Positions 1 through 8,165 of a DNA stretch of 64,000 nt are shown here, piece by piece (position 1 is the stretch's first letter; each line of letters opens with the position of its first letter). The notes beneath the pieces were generated by a model. That model saw nothing but the letters and a program-made list of their open reading frames with translations. It was not told where the DNA came from and did not search any database. The position numbers and the translations under genes were made by a program. The stretch comes from Pseudomonadales bacterium (GTDB lineage: Bacteria; Pseudomonadota; Gammaproteobacteria; Pseudomonadales; Azotimanducaceae), in the NCBI GenBank assembly GCA_028283025.1, contig JAPYNO010000010.1, forward strand, positions 27,398-91,397, given 5' to 3'.

Positions 1-590
1 GCGATGCCGGAGAACGTATCGGTAAAACTGCGCGCGATGGTGACGGCTGGATTGGCGAAGGATGTCGAAGCGGTGAACCAGTAGCCTGCCGAGATATAGA
101 GGCCAACCATGGCGGCGACGGCCTTCGGACGGACGCGAAGCGTACCGAGAATGCATGCCACCAATCCGAAGGTCGCGACCATTTCGGAGAGCATTTGCGC
201 GCAGCCTGTACGCGCTTTGCTTGATATTTGCAGCGCATCGACCTCGAACATGAGATGCGCGAGCAGCACGCCGGCAATCGCCGCGGTCACTTGTACGATT
301 ACATAGGCAGCCGCTAAGCCCTTGCTGATTTCTCCCCGAAACAGGAACGAAACGGTCACCGCAGGATTGAAGTGCGCACCAGAAAAAGGACCGAAAACAG
401 TGATCAACACAACGAGAATCGCGCCTGTGGCAAGGGTGTTGCCAAGCAGCGCGATAGCGGCATTGCCGCCCGAGAGCGTCTCGCCCATGATGCCAGAGCC
501 AACCACGCCTGCGAGCAGCAGCATCGTGCCGAGCGCTTCGGCGGCAAGGGCGCGCCATCGACGCGCAGTCGAAAGAGCATCGAGGGACAT
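1..590 (-). CDS. MIP family channel (aquaporin/glycerol facilitator-like), 3' end outside window
   Basis: Reading the minus strand from an ATG at 590 gives a hydrophobic protein starting MSLDALSTARRWRALAAEAL and running off the window edge. It carries both half-helix signatures of the major intrinsic protein family: HFNPAV near residue 73 and FANPAV near residue 180, separated by several membrane segments. These Asn-Pro-Ala boxes line the pore of water, glycerol or metalloid channels in the inner membrane. About 196 codons are visible and the last helix is missing. The solute cannot be decided from the sequence. The gene diverges from the cytochrome oxidase operon, so the 591-711 gap probably holds promoters for both. 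Confidence 0.85.
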   Translation of the reverse strand, partial: MSLDALSTARRWRALAAEALGTMLLLAGVVGSGIMGETLSGGNAAIALLGNTLATGAILVVLITVFGPFSGAHFNPAVTVSFLFRGEISKGLAAAYVIVQVTAAIAGVLLAHLMFEVDALQISSKARTGCAQMLSEMVATFGLVACILGTLRVRPKAVAAMVGLYISAGYWFTASTSFANPAVTIARSFTDTFSGI

Positions 591-647
591 CTTTGGTGCA
601 AGACCAGTCGAAGAAGCCGCTGAGTCTAAATGATCATCGTCCGCATC

Positions 648-676
648 GCTTCTAAGCCGGAATCATTCCGTATAAT
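648..676 (+). promoter_or_regulatory. Candidate sigma70 promoter of the cox operon
   Basis: A perfect TATAAT hexamer lies at 671-676 in the divergent gap upstream of coxB. The hexamer 17 bases upstream (648-653, gcttct) is a poor -35 match, so this is a -10-driven guess. Confidence 0.4.
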
Positions 677-711
677 GCACCGGTGATTCCAATAACAAGT
701 AACGACAAGGC

Positions 712-1893
712 GTGCCGACAAGTACAGTGATCTCAAATTCTATCTCCATGCAACAGATGTTCAGCCCGCGTCACCTCTTCACCACGATTCCCCTCGCTAT
801 GCTCGGCTTTGCGCTGCCTGGCGCGGGCTTCGCTGATGAACTTAACCTACCGGTCGGCGTGACCGACATCAGTCGTGACATCTACGATCTGCACATGCTC
901 ATCCTCTGGGTGTGCGTCGCTATTGGCGTGATTGTGTTTGGTGCTATGGCCATCTCAATCGTTGCTCACCGGCGCTCACGCGGCTACAAGGCGAAACAGT
1001 TTCACGACAACCTGACATTGGAAATTGTCTGGACCATCATCCCATTTATCGTGCTCGTCGCCTTGGCCGCACCTTCAACAGTCGTGCTCCTTCGCATGTA
1101 CGACACCGGCGGCGAAGACCTCACAATTGAAGTGCGTGGCTACCAGTGGAAATGGCAGTACAAGTATCTCGACGATGATCGCAACGAGACAGTGTCATTC
1201 TTCTCAAGCCTTGCGACGCCCCGGGACGAAATCAGCAATCAGTCGGTGAAGGGACAGTACTACCTCTTGGAAGTCGATAAACCTCTGGTGATTCCCACCG
1301 ACCGAAAAGTACGCTTTCTTGTCACCGCGGAAGATGTCATTCACGCTTGGTGGGTGCCTGATTTCGGTATCAAGCGTGATGCCGTGCCCGGTCATTTGAA
1401 CGACATGTGGACAATTGTGGAAGAGCCGGGCGTCTATCGCGGCCAGTGCACCGAGCTCTGCGGCAAGGATCATGGCTTTATGCCGATTGTCGTCAACGCC
1501 GTGCCGCCCGATGAATTCAATACATGGTACGGCGAGCAGCTTGAACTTGCCGACGCGCGCAAGGCGGCCTTAAGCAAGACCTTCAGCGAAGAAGAGCTCA
1601 TGGTCGAAGGCGAGCGTGTCTATAACGCCTTTTGTGTGTCCTGCCACCTGCCTACAGGCGCTGGCATTCCGCCGATCTATCCTAGCCTGATTGGTACATC
1701 AGTCGTCACGGGGCCGCGCGATGAGCACCTGAAACTGGTCATTGACGGTGTGCCGGGCACGTCCATGCAATCCTTTGCCAACCAGCTCGACGCTGCGCAA
1801 CTCGCAGCGGTCGTACACTACGAGCGGCATGCTTGGGGCAACAATGCTGGCGATGTCACTCAGCCGCGCGACGTGATCGCACTCTCCGAATAA
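712..1893 (+). CDS. coxB: Cytochrome c oxidase subunit II with fused cytochrome c domain
   Basis: Accepts electrons from cytochrome c through the binuclear CuA centre and passes them to subunit I of the aa3 oxidase. The protein has a signal peptide, two membrane helices (about residues 60-80 and 105-127), then a periplasmic cupredoxin domain with the CuA ligands CTELCGKDHGFM near residue 246. An extra C-terminal cytochrome c domain has the heme motif CVSCH near residue 308. This caa3-like fusion is common in proteobacteria. The open frame begins with GTG at 712, but AAGG lies only 1-2 bases before it. The ATG at 748 just before the signal peptide is an alternative start. First gene of the cox operon, 38 bases before coxA. 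Confidence 0.95.
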   Translation: MPTSTVISNSISMQQMFSPRHLFTTIPLAMLGFALPGAGFADELNLPVGVTDISRDIYDLHMLILWVCVAIGVIVFGAMAISIVAHRRSRGYKAKQFHDNLTLEIVWTIIPFIVLVALAAPSTVVLLRMYDTGGEDLTIEVRGYQWKWQYKYLDDDRNETVSFFSSLATPRDEISNQSVKGQYYLLEVDKPLVIPTDRKVRFLVTAEDVIHAWWVPDFGIKRDAVPGHLNDMWTIVEEPGVYRGQCTELCGKDHGFMPIVVNAVPPDEFNTWYGEQLELADARKAALSKTFSEEELMVEGERVYNAFCVSCHLPTGAGIPPIYPSLIGTSVVTGPRDEHLKLVIDGVPGTSMQSFANQLDAAQLAAVVHYERHAWGNNAGDVTQPRDVIALSE

Positions 1894-1931
1894 CACAGAG
1901 AAAACCAGAAGAACAGGGAAGCTAGACAAAC

Positions 1932-3530
1932 ATGAGCGCAATCATTCACGAACACGACGACCATCATCACGGGCCTGCCGCAGGCATTACAAGGTGGCTG
2001 TTCACCACCAACCACAAGGACATCGGCACGCTGTATCTGTGGCTGAGCCTCATTATGTTTTTCGTCGGCGGCGTGATGGCGCTGCTTGTTCGCACCGAGC
2101 TATTCCAGCCGGGCCTGCAGTTCATGTCGCCCGACTTCTTCAATCAGATGACCACCAACCACGGCCTCATCATGATTTTCGGGGCCGTCATGCCAGCTTT
2201 TGTTGGCCTCGCCAACTGGATGGTGCCGATGATGATTGGCGCGCCGGACATGGCCCTGCCGCGCCTCAACAACCTCTCTTTCTGGATCCTGCCCTTCGCC
2301 TTCATGATGATGATCTCGACACTCTTCATGGAAGCTGGCGGGCCGAACTTTGGCTGGACCTTCTACGCGCCACTCTCGACCACCTACGCACCAGACACGG
2401 TGACTTTCTTTGTCTTTGCCGTGCATATGATGGGCGCCTCGTCGATCATGGGCGCCATCAATATCATTGTCACCATTCTCAACATGCGCGCCCCGGGCAT
2501 GACGCTCATGCGCATGCCGCTCTTTATCTGGACATGGCTGATCACCGCCTATCTGCTTTTGGCCGTCATGCCAGTGCTCGCAGGCGCGGTCACCATGGTG
2601 CTCTTTGATGTGCATTTCGGCACCAGCTTCTTTAATGCCGGTGGCGGCGGCGACCCGGTGATGTTCCAGCACATCTTCTGGTTCTTCGGGCACCCCGAGG
2701 TCTACATCCTCATCCTGCCAGCCTTCGGCATCATCTCGCAGATCATCCCGACTTTTGCCCGTAAGCCGCTCTTTGGCTATCAGTCGATGGTCTACGCCGT
2801 GGCCTCAATCGCCATCCTCTCCTTCATCGTCTGGGCGCACCACATGTTCACCGTCGGCATGCCGATCGCAGGGCAGCTTTTCTTCATGTACACGACCATG
2901 CTCATCGCCGTGCCGACGGGTGTCAAGGTATTCAACTGGATTGCAACCATGTGGCGCGGCTCCATGACCTTTGAGACACCCATGCTGTTTTCAATCGCTT
3001 TCGTGGTGCTGTTCACTATCGGCGGCTTCTCCGGCCTCATGCTTGCGATCACACCAGCGGACTTCCAGTATCACGACACCTATTTCGTGGTCGCGCATTT
3101 CCACTATGTGCTGGTGCCAGGTGCCGTGTTCGCGATTATTGCGGGCGTCTACTACTGGCTACCAAAGTGGTGTGGGCACATGTACGACGAGACGCTCGGC
3201 AAGCTGCATTTCTGGCTGTCGTTCATCGGTGTCAACATCACCTTCTTCCCGCAGCACTTCTCAGGACTTGCGGGCATGCCGCGTCGCATTCCCGACTATG
3301 CCTTACAGTTTGCAGATTTCAACATGCTCTCAAGCATCGGCAGCTACATCTTCGGCTTCTCGCAGCTTCTGTTCTTGTTCATTGTTGTGAAGGCGATTCG
3401 TGGCGGCATCGCTGCCGGCGAGCGCACATGGGACGGGGCGCATGGCCTTGAGTGGACGCTGCCTTCGCCGCCGCCGTATCACTCGTTCACGCATCCGCCG
3501 CGCGTGACCGAGGCCGAAGCACATTCCTAA
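1932..3530 (+). CDS. coxA: Cytochrome c oxidase subunit I
   Basis: Catalytic subunit of the heme-copper oxidase, carrying heme a and the heme a3-CuB oxygen reduction site and pumping protons across the inner membrane. The 532-residue product has about 12 membrane helices and the expected ligands: HPEVYILILP near residue 254 (with the cross-linked Tyr), the His pair in WAHHMFTVG near 301, and HDTYFVVAHFHYV near 381. The GHPEVY pattern marks an A-type oxidase. ATG at 1932 follows an AGGGAAGC ribosome site. The stop codon directly abuts the ctaG start, so translation is likely coupled. Confidence 0.98.
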   Translation: MSAIIHEHDDHHHGPAAGITRWLFTTNHKDIGTLYLWLSLIMFFVGGVMALLVRTELFQPGLQFMSPDFFNQMTTNHGLIMIFGAVMPAFVGLANWMVPMMIGAPDMALPRLNNLSFWILPFAFMMMISTLFMEAGGPNFGWTFYAPLSTTYAPDTVTFFVFAVHMMGASSIMGAINIIVTILNMRAPGMTLMRMPLFIWTWLITAYLLLAVMPVLAGAVTMVLFDVHFGTSFFNAGGGGDPVMFQHIFWFFGHPEVYILILPAFGIISQIIPTFARKPLFGYQSMVYAVASIAILSFIVWAHHMFTVGMPIAGQLFFMYTTMLIAVPTGVKVFNWIATMWRGSMTFETPMLFSIAFVVLFTIGGFSGLMLAITPADFQYHDTYFVVAHFHYVLVPGAVFAIIAGVYYWLPKWCGHMYDETLGKLHFWLSFIGVNITFFPQHFSGLAGMPRRIPDYALQFADFNMLSSIGSYIFGFSQLLFLFIVVKAIRGGIAAGERTWDGAHGLEWTLPSPPPYHSFTHPPRVTEAEAHS

Positions 3531-4055
3531 ATGCAATCTCACGGCAAGACAGTCCTGAAGCTCGCCGCCGTCGCCGTCGGCATGTTCGGCTTCGCTTTTG
3601 CGCTGGTGCCCATTTATGACCTCATTTGCGAGGTGACCGGGCTCGGCGGCAGAACAGGCGACAAGGTCGAAATATCCGCTGGCGATTTGCCCGTCGATAC
3701 CTCACGCCTCGTGACTGTGCGCTTCGTGACCAACACCAACGAAGGCATGCCATGGTCGTTTCATTCCGATGCGCGGTCGATGCGCGTGCATCCGGGCGAG
3801 ACGCGGCAAACAGACTTCATCATCGAGAACATGAGCGACCGCGGCATCACTGGCCAGGCAATCCCATCGCTTGTGCCCATTCTCGCCACCGACTACTTTC
3901 ACAAGACCGAGTGCTTTTGCTTCACTTCGCAGTTCTTGGCGGCGGGCGAATCCATGCGCATTCCGCTCTTGTTCACCGTCGATCCAGACTTGCCAGCACA
4001 TGTGCAGTCACTGACGCTCTCCTACGCCTACTTTGAAGTCCCTGCAACCACTTAG
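3531..4055 (+). CDS. ctaG: Cytochrome c oxidase assembly protein CtaG/Cox11
   Basis: Membrane-anchored copper chaperone that delivers copper to the CuB site of subunit I. One N-terminal membrane helix (about residues 9-28) is followed by an Ig-like periplasmic domain with the copper-binding CFCF motif near residue 128. Length (174 residues) is normal for the family. ATG follows the coxA stop with no gap. Placement between coxA and coxC is the usual proteobacterial order. Confidence 0.95.
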   Translation: MQSHGKTVLKLAAVAVGMFGFAFALVPIYDLICEVTGLGGRTGDKVEISAGDLPVDTSRLVTVRFVTNTNEGMPWSFHSDARSMRVHPGETRQTDFIIENMSDRGITGQAIPSLVPILATDYFHKTECFCFTSQFLAAGESMRIPLLFTVDPDLPAHVQSLTLSYAYFEVPATT

Positions 4056-4070
4056 TTGAGAAACGACTCC

Positions 4071-4982
4071 ATGTCCGAACCATCAAGTTCAACCTATTAC
4101 GTCCCAGAGAACGGCTGGTATCCGATCTTCGTCGCCGCTACCGTTGGCGCCATGCTCGCTGGCCTCGGCATCTGGCTCAACGATCTTCGAAGCGACGAAT
4201 CGCCGAGCATCTATCTCTTTCTGATTGGCTGCTTTGGCCTCACCGGCGTACTCTACTGCTGGTTCGCCAAGGTGATTGCGGAGAACCACGCTGGCCTGCC
4301 AAACGCCGATGTCAAGCGTTCCTACGTCTCGGGCATGGCGTGGTTCATCTTCTCAGAAGTCATGTTTTTCTTCGCGTTCTTTCTCGCGCTCTTCTATGCG
4401 CGCGTATTTGCGGTCGCTTGGCTCGGCGGCGACGGCGCCAAAGGTTTGACAGGCGATTACCTATGGCCGGAATTTGAGCCTGTGTGGCCAGTGGTGGAAA
4501 ACCCTGACCCCGGCACCTACCCCAACCCACACGAAAGCATGGCAGCGCCAGCGTTCAGCGGGTGGCTGAGCTACCTGCCGTTTTGGAACACGGTCGTCCT
4601 GCTGTCTTCGAGCTTTACCGTGCATTGGGCACACACGGCCGTCAAAAACCAAGATCGTCGCAAGCTCATCGGCTGGCTCGGCCTCACCTGCCTGCTTGGC
4701 GTCCTCTTTCTCATCTTGCAGGCGTGGGAGTATGTTCACGCCTATCAGGCATTGGGCTTGACGCTCGCAAGCGGCATCTATGGCTCGACCTTCTTCATAT
4801 TGACCGGCTTCCATGGGTTCCACGTCACGCTCGGCACTGTCATTCTCTTAGTGCAGTTCTACCGGGCGATCATCGGCCACTTCAAACCGAACGACCAGTT
4901 CGGACTCGAAGCCGCTTCCTGGTACTGGCATTTCGTGGACGTGGTCTGGGTGTGCTTGTTTATTTTCGTCTATGTGCTTTGA
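4071..4982 (+). CDS. coxC: Cytochrome c oxidase subunit III
   Basis: Structural subunit III of the aa3 oxidase, thought to stabilise subunit I and its proton uptake. The protein has seven membrane helices. It starts MSEPSSSTYYVPENGWYP and includes FIFSEVMFFFAFF, the HETHN-region equivalent and a C-terminal WYWHFVDVVWVCLFIFVYVL segment typical of the family. The open frame extends to a TTG at 4056, but the ATG at 4071 matches family N-termini and follows a GAGAAACGA stretch. It ends four bases before the convergent DUF2909 gene. Confidence 0.96.
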   Translation: MSEPSSSTYYVPENGWYPIFVAATVGAMLAGLGIWLNDLRSDESPSIYLFLIGCFGLTGVLYCWFAKVIAENHAGLPNADVKRSYVSGMAWFIFSEVMFFFAFFLALFYARVFAVAWLGGDGAKGLTGDYLWPEFEPVWPVVENPDPGTYPNPHESMAAPAFSGWLSYLPFWNTVVLLSSSFTVHWAHTAVKNQDRRKLIGWLGLTCLLGVLFLILQAWEYVHAYQALGLTLASGIYGSTFFILTGFHGFHVTLGTVILLVQFYRAIIGHFKPNDQFGLEAASWYWHFVDVVWVCLFIFVYVL

Positions 4983-4985
4983 GAC

Positions 4986-5216
4986 TCAAGTATTGTGCCA
5001 AGGGGCACCTAGCCCGAGTTGTCCGGTATAGAGGCCATAGAAAATCACGAGCATGAGCGCTGCGGCGAAGGCGATGCGAATGCCGAGCGCATAGAGCGCA
5101 CGCCGCGACTCAGGCACATCGACATCCTTGAACAGAAAGAAAAAGCTGGTAAAAAGGCTGCCGATGACACAGGCAAGAAGCACGAGAATGAGAATTTTGA
5201 GCGCCACGGCATGCAC
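4986..5216 (-). CDS. DUF2909 twin-helix membrane protein
   Basis: A 76-residue protein with two hydrophobic segments (about residues 6-28 and 45-66) joined by a short charged loop. Size, topology and position inside a cox operon match the DUF2909 family, often found between coxC and the SURF1 gene in Gammaproteobacteria. Its biochemical role is unknown. It is encoded on the strand opposite to the operon, filling the space between coxC and SURF1 with only 2-4 bases to spare on each side. Its product may tune oxidase assembly, but that is only inferred from position. Confidence 0.8.
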   Translation of the reverse strand: MHAVALKILILVLLACVIGSLFTSFFFLFKDVDVPESRRALYALGIRIAFAAALMLVIFYGLYTGQLGLGAPWHNT

Positions 5217-5218
5217 CT

Positions 5219-5962
5219 ATGAAGAGTTCCTACCTCGCCACTCTACCAGCCACGTCAACGCTTGTTGCCGGATGCCTGCTGCTTGCCTGTTGTGCGCTCT
5301 TCATAAGCCTCGGCGTCTGGCAGCTTTCGCGTGCTGATGAAAAGCGCGCCATTGAAGCGAAATTGCAAGCATCCTTGACCAAGGCTGCTGAGTCTTGGCA
5401 CGCGGGTACGCAAGCCTTCACTCGAGTTCGCGCCAAGGGTCGATTCGACAATGCGCACATTTTCCTCATCGACAACCGCACACATCTTGGTGAGCCAGGC
5501 GTACAGGTCGTGCAAGCCTTCGAGACCGAGGAAGGCCAGCGGCTGCTCGTTGACCGCGGCTGGATGCCCTACCCTAACCGGCAATCCCTCCCGCAGCCCG
5601 CCACGCCAGTCGGTCAAATAGAGATCATCGGGCTTGTGCTTCCAGATTTTGGGGTCGGCCCGAGGCTCGGCGATGAGCGCGACACTAGAAGCGACGATCA
5701 GCCGAGACTGCTGCAACAACTTGACCTCGAACGCATGGGAGTTCTCGCGGGCGCCAAGCAGACAAGCATCCTGAGGCTGCGCAGCGGCGAACCAGGCGCA
5801 CTCATCACTCGACCATTCGAATTGCCGATGGGCGCGCAGCGGCACACCGGCTACGCCGTGCAATGGTTCGGACTCGCGCTCGCGTCTATACTATTGACTT
5901 TGATTTTGGTGCGCGGAATGTTCATTCGCGGGACAAATAACAGGGCAAAACCACATGGCTGA
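5219..5962 (+). CDS. SURF1 family cytochrome oxidase assembly protein
   Basis: SURF1/Shy1 proteins help insert heme a into subunit I. This 247-residue protein has the family layout: an N-terminal membrane helix (about 15-38), a long periplasmic loop containing the conserved VDRGWMPYP segment, and a C-terminal helix preceded by HTGYAVQWFGLA. The ATG at 5219 is two bases from the start of the divergent DUF2909 gene. Its 3' end overlaps the next gene by eight bases. Confidence 0.92.
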   Translation: MKSSYLATLPATSTLVAGCLLLACCALFISLGVWQLSRADEKRAIEAKLQASLTKAAESWHAGTQAFTRVRAKGRFDNAHIFLIDNRTHLGEPGVQVVQAFETEEGQRLLVDRGWMPYPNRQSLPQPATPVGQIEIIGLVLPDFGVGPRLGDERDTRSDDQPRLLQQLDLERMGVLAGAKQTSILRLRSGEPGALITRPFELPMGAQRHTGYAVQWFGLALASILLTLILVRGMFIRGTNNRAKPHG

Positions 5963-6476
5963 CTCCCCGAAGCGAGGCCGCACTCTCTTAGGCGGCTTGC
6001 TCGCGCTCACTGTGCTGCCATTGCTTGGTGCTTGGTGGCTCAAGGCATCGATAGACGGCGGTGAGCCTTGGGGCACCACGAACCAAGGGCAGCTACTCAC
6101 ATCAGACCTGATGTTGTCCGAAGTCGGCTTGGAAGCTCTTTCATCAGAAGCGCCGACTTGGCGCTTGATCGTCGTGCCCGGCACTTCCGGCTGCCTTGAA
6201 GACTGCCAAGCCGCCCTGCCAACGCTTCGTGCACTGCATCTCAGGCTCGGCAAGGATTCGCGTCGCGTCACACGCACTTTTGTCTGGGACGAATCTAGCG
6301 AACCCGATGCAACCCACCTGCCCTCGCAATCCTTGGCCGCGCCAGTCACACTCGAATCCGGCGTCTACATCGCCGACCCGCTCGGAAATCTCGTGCTGCG
6401 CTACGAATGGGATCAAGTCGGCACGCCCTTGTTCGAAGATATGAAGCACCTACTTGAACTCTCGCGGATCGGTTAG
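5955..6476 (+). CDS. Membrane-anchored thioredoxin-fold-like protein of the cox operon
   Basis: A 173-residue protein with one N-terminal membrane helix (about residues 12-30) and a periplasmic domain. In the domain, VPGTSGCLEDCQAALPTLR places a CxxxC pair at the start of a helix, as in SCO/thioredoxin-like proteins. The C-terminal VYIADPLGNLVLRYE resembles the strand-turn region of SCO proteins. Proteins of this type recur between SURF1 and ctaA in Gammaproteobacteria and are usually left as hypothetical. A redox or copper-handling role in oxidase assembly is my inference. It overlaps SURF1 by eight bases. Confidence 0.75.
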   Translation: MADSPKRGRTLLGGLLALTVLPLLGAWWLKASIDGGEPWGTTNQGQLLTSDLMLSEVGLEALSSEAPTWRLIVVPGTSGCLEDCQAALPTLRALHLRLGKDSRRVTRTFVWDESSEPDATHLPSQSLAAPVTLESGVYIADPLGNLVLRYEWDQVGTPLFEDMKHLLELSRIG

Positions 6477-6485
6477 GGTCAATTC

Positions 6486-7493
6486 GTGGAGGATTTAGAG
6501 CGGTACTGGAAGCGACTCTATTTCGGCACGCTCGTGCTCGGATTCGTCGTGGTGTGCCTCGGAGCTTGGACACGTCTCGCCGATGCAGGGCTTGGTTGCC
6601 CTGACTGGCCCGGCTGCTACGGACAAATCACCGTCCCAGATTCGGCGGAAGAAGCCTTGCAAGCCTACCCAGATACGCCGCTTGAGCCGGGCAAAGCCTT
6701 GCTTGAGATGGTTCACCGCTATGCTGCGGGACTGCTTGGCCTCGCTATCCTTGGTCTCTTCATTCTGGCGCGCTTCGGCGACAATGCGCACAGCAAACGC
6801 ATCACCGCCTGGCTGCTGATTCTGGTCGTCGTGCAAGCCACCCTCGGCGCACTGACGGTCACCATGCGCCTCTTTCCGCCAATCGTCCTTGGCCATCTAT
6901 TGCTTGGCTTCACGACCATCGCGCTGCTTATATGCCTACGCCCGCTGCCGTCTTGGAACCTGCGCACCAATCCATTCAAAGTTCACCTGTCGTTCGCCTG
7001 GTTCTTTCTCGCCCTGCAAATCACACTTGGGGGCTGGATGTCAGCTAACTACGCCGCGCTCGCCTGCCCCGATTTCCCCACCTGCCAAGGCGAATGGTGG
7101 CCGCCTATGAACTTGGGCGAAGCGTTCAACACGCCGCTTGTGTCGGATACCAGCTACCTCGGCGGACGCATGGACGGCGAGGGACGCACCGCCATTCATA
7201 TGGCGCACAGGCTCAATGCCGTACTCGTGCTCGGCGTGCTGCTGAGCTTCTTTCTTCGCTTGCGAAGCGCACCCGGCGCGGGCGCGGCCTCCATGCTCGG
7301 CATTTGGCTGCTCAGCGGTCAGCTTCTGCTCGGCGTCATTCTTGTCCTTATCGGTATTCCTCTGCTGCTTGCAGTGTTTCATAATCTCATCGCGCTCTTG
7401 CTGGTGCTCAACCTTACGCACATTTCTAGGATTGTCTGGCGACGACCAGATGTCACCTACAACCCAAATTCACTCACACAGAACTACAGATGA
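6486..7493 (+). CDS. ctaA: Heme A synthase (COX15/CtaA)
   Basis: Oxidises the C8 methyl of heme O to the formyl group of heme A, the cofactor of aa3 oxidase. The 335-residue protein has eight predicted membrane helices and four conserved heme-ligand histidine regions: MVHRYAAGLLG, LGHLLLGF, HMAHRLNAVLVLG and VFHNLIALLLVLN. Two loop cysteine pairs also fit the family (GCPDWPGC and CPDFPTC). The start is GTG at 6486. The last four bases overlap the SCO start (ATGA). The partner heme O synthase gene ctaB, usually next to ctaA, is absent here. Confidence 0.95.
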   Translation: MEDLERYWKRLYFGTLVLGFVVVCLGAWTRLADAGLGCPDWPGCYGQITVPDSAEEALQAYPDTPLEPGKALLEMVHRYAAGLLGLAILGLFILARFGDNAHSKRITAWLLILVVVQATLGALTVTMRLFPPIVLGHLLLGFTTIALLICLRPLPSWNLRTNPFKVHLSFAWFFLALQITLGGWMSANYAALACPDFPTCQGEWWPPMNLGEAFNTPLVSDTSYLGGRMDGEGRTAIHMAHRLNAVLVLGVLLSFFLRLRSAPGAGAASMLGIWLLSGQLLLGVILVLIGIPLLLAVFHNLIALLLVLNLTHISRIVWRRPDVTYNPNSLTQNYR

Positions 7494-8149
7494 CTGAACT
7501 ATCTTCCAAATCCAAGATTCGACTTACCATCGCCTCGTGCCTCGCGTTTGTCGCGGTGGTGCTCGTGCTGTTTTTGAACAATGTGCTCACTGCGGATGTC
7601 CTATCGGGCGATGAACTGCGCGACCATGGCGTGATTATGCTCAGCACGCCCCGCGAGATTTCCGATGTGGCGCTCATCACCCATGAGGGAAATGCCTTCA
7701 CCCAAGCCAGCTTTGAGGGGCAATGGAGCTATGTATTCTTCGGGTTCACCATGTGCCCGGATATCTGTCCGCGCACGATGGGTATTATGGGCCGCATGGA
7801 CGAGATGCTACGCGACGGCACACGGAGACGCCTCGCGGACAAGTTCCGCGGCGTGTTCGTGACGGTTGATCCCGAGCGCGACAATGAAGAGCGACTCAAT
7901 CGCTATGTGACCGGATTCTCGCGCTACTTTTTGGGCTTACGCGAGTCGAAAAAGAAAATCGCGGCCTTCGCAGGTCAGGTGAACGCAGCCTTCGGCAAGG
8001 TGCCGACCATGGGCGGCGGCTACATGGTCGATCACACCAGCAACATCGCTGTGATTAACCCGGACGGCAAGCTGCATGCGTTCATCAAGCCTGAACGCAC
8101 GCCTGAAGAGTTGCTGCGCGTTCTTGAGAGTTTTGATGCGAGTGCTTAA
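7490..8149 (+). CDS. SCO1/SenC family copper chaperone
   Basis: SCO proteins deliver copper to CuA of subunit II or reduce its cysteines. The 219-residue protein has an N-terminal membrane anchor (about 11-32) and a thioredoxin fold. The copper site is complete: FTMCPDICPRT supplies the CxxxC pair near residues 90-94, and DHTSN supplies the distant histidine near 181. It starts at an ATG overlapping the ctaA stop and is the last gene of the oxidase operon. Confidence 0.94.
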   Translation: MTELSSKSKIRLTIASCLAFVAVVLVLFLNNVLTADVLSGDELRDHGVIMLSTPREISDVALITHEGNAFTQASFEGQWSYVFFGFTMCPDICPRTMGIMGRMDEMLRDGTRRRLADKFRGVFVTVDPERDNEERLNRYVTGFSRYFLGLRESKKKIAAFAGQVNAAFGKVPTMGGGYMVDHTSNIAVINPDGKLHAFIKPERTPEELLRVLESFDASA

Positions 8150-8165
8150 CGGGCTTCGTGAGAAG

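Noticed and set aside
404..601. Minus-strand frame starting MHQRCPSMLF
   Set aside because: It is an alternative frame inside the MIP channel gene. The channel frame from 590 has both NPA boxes.
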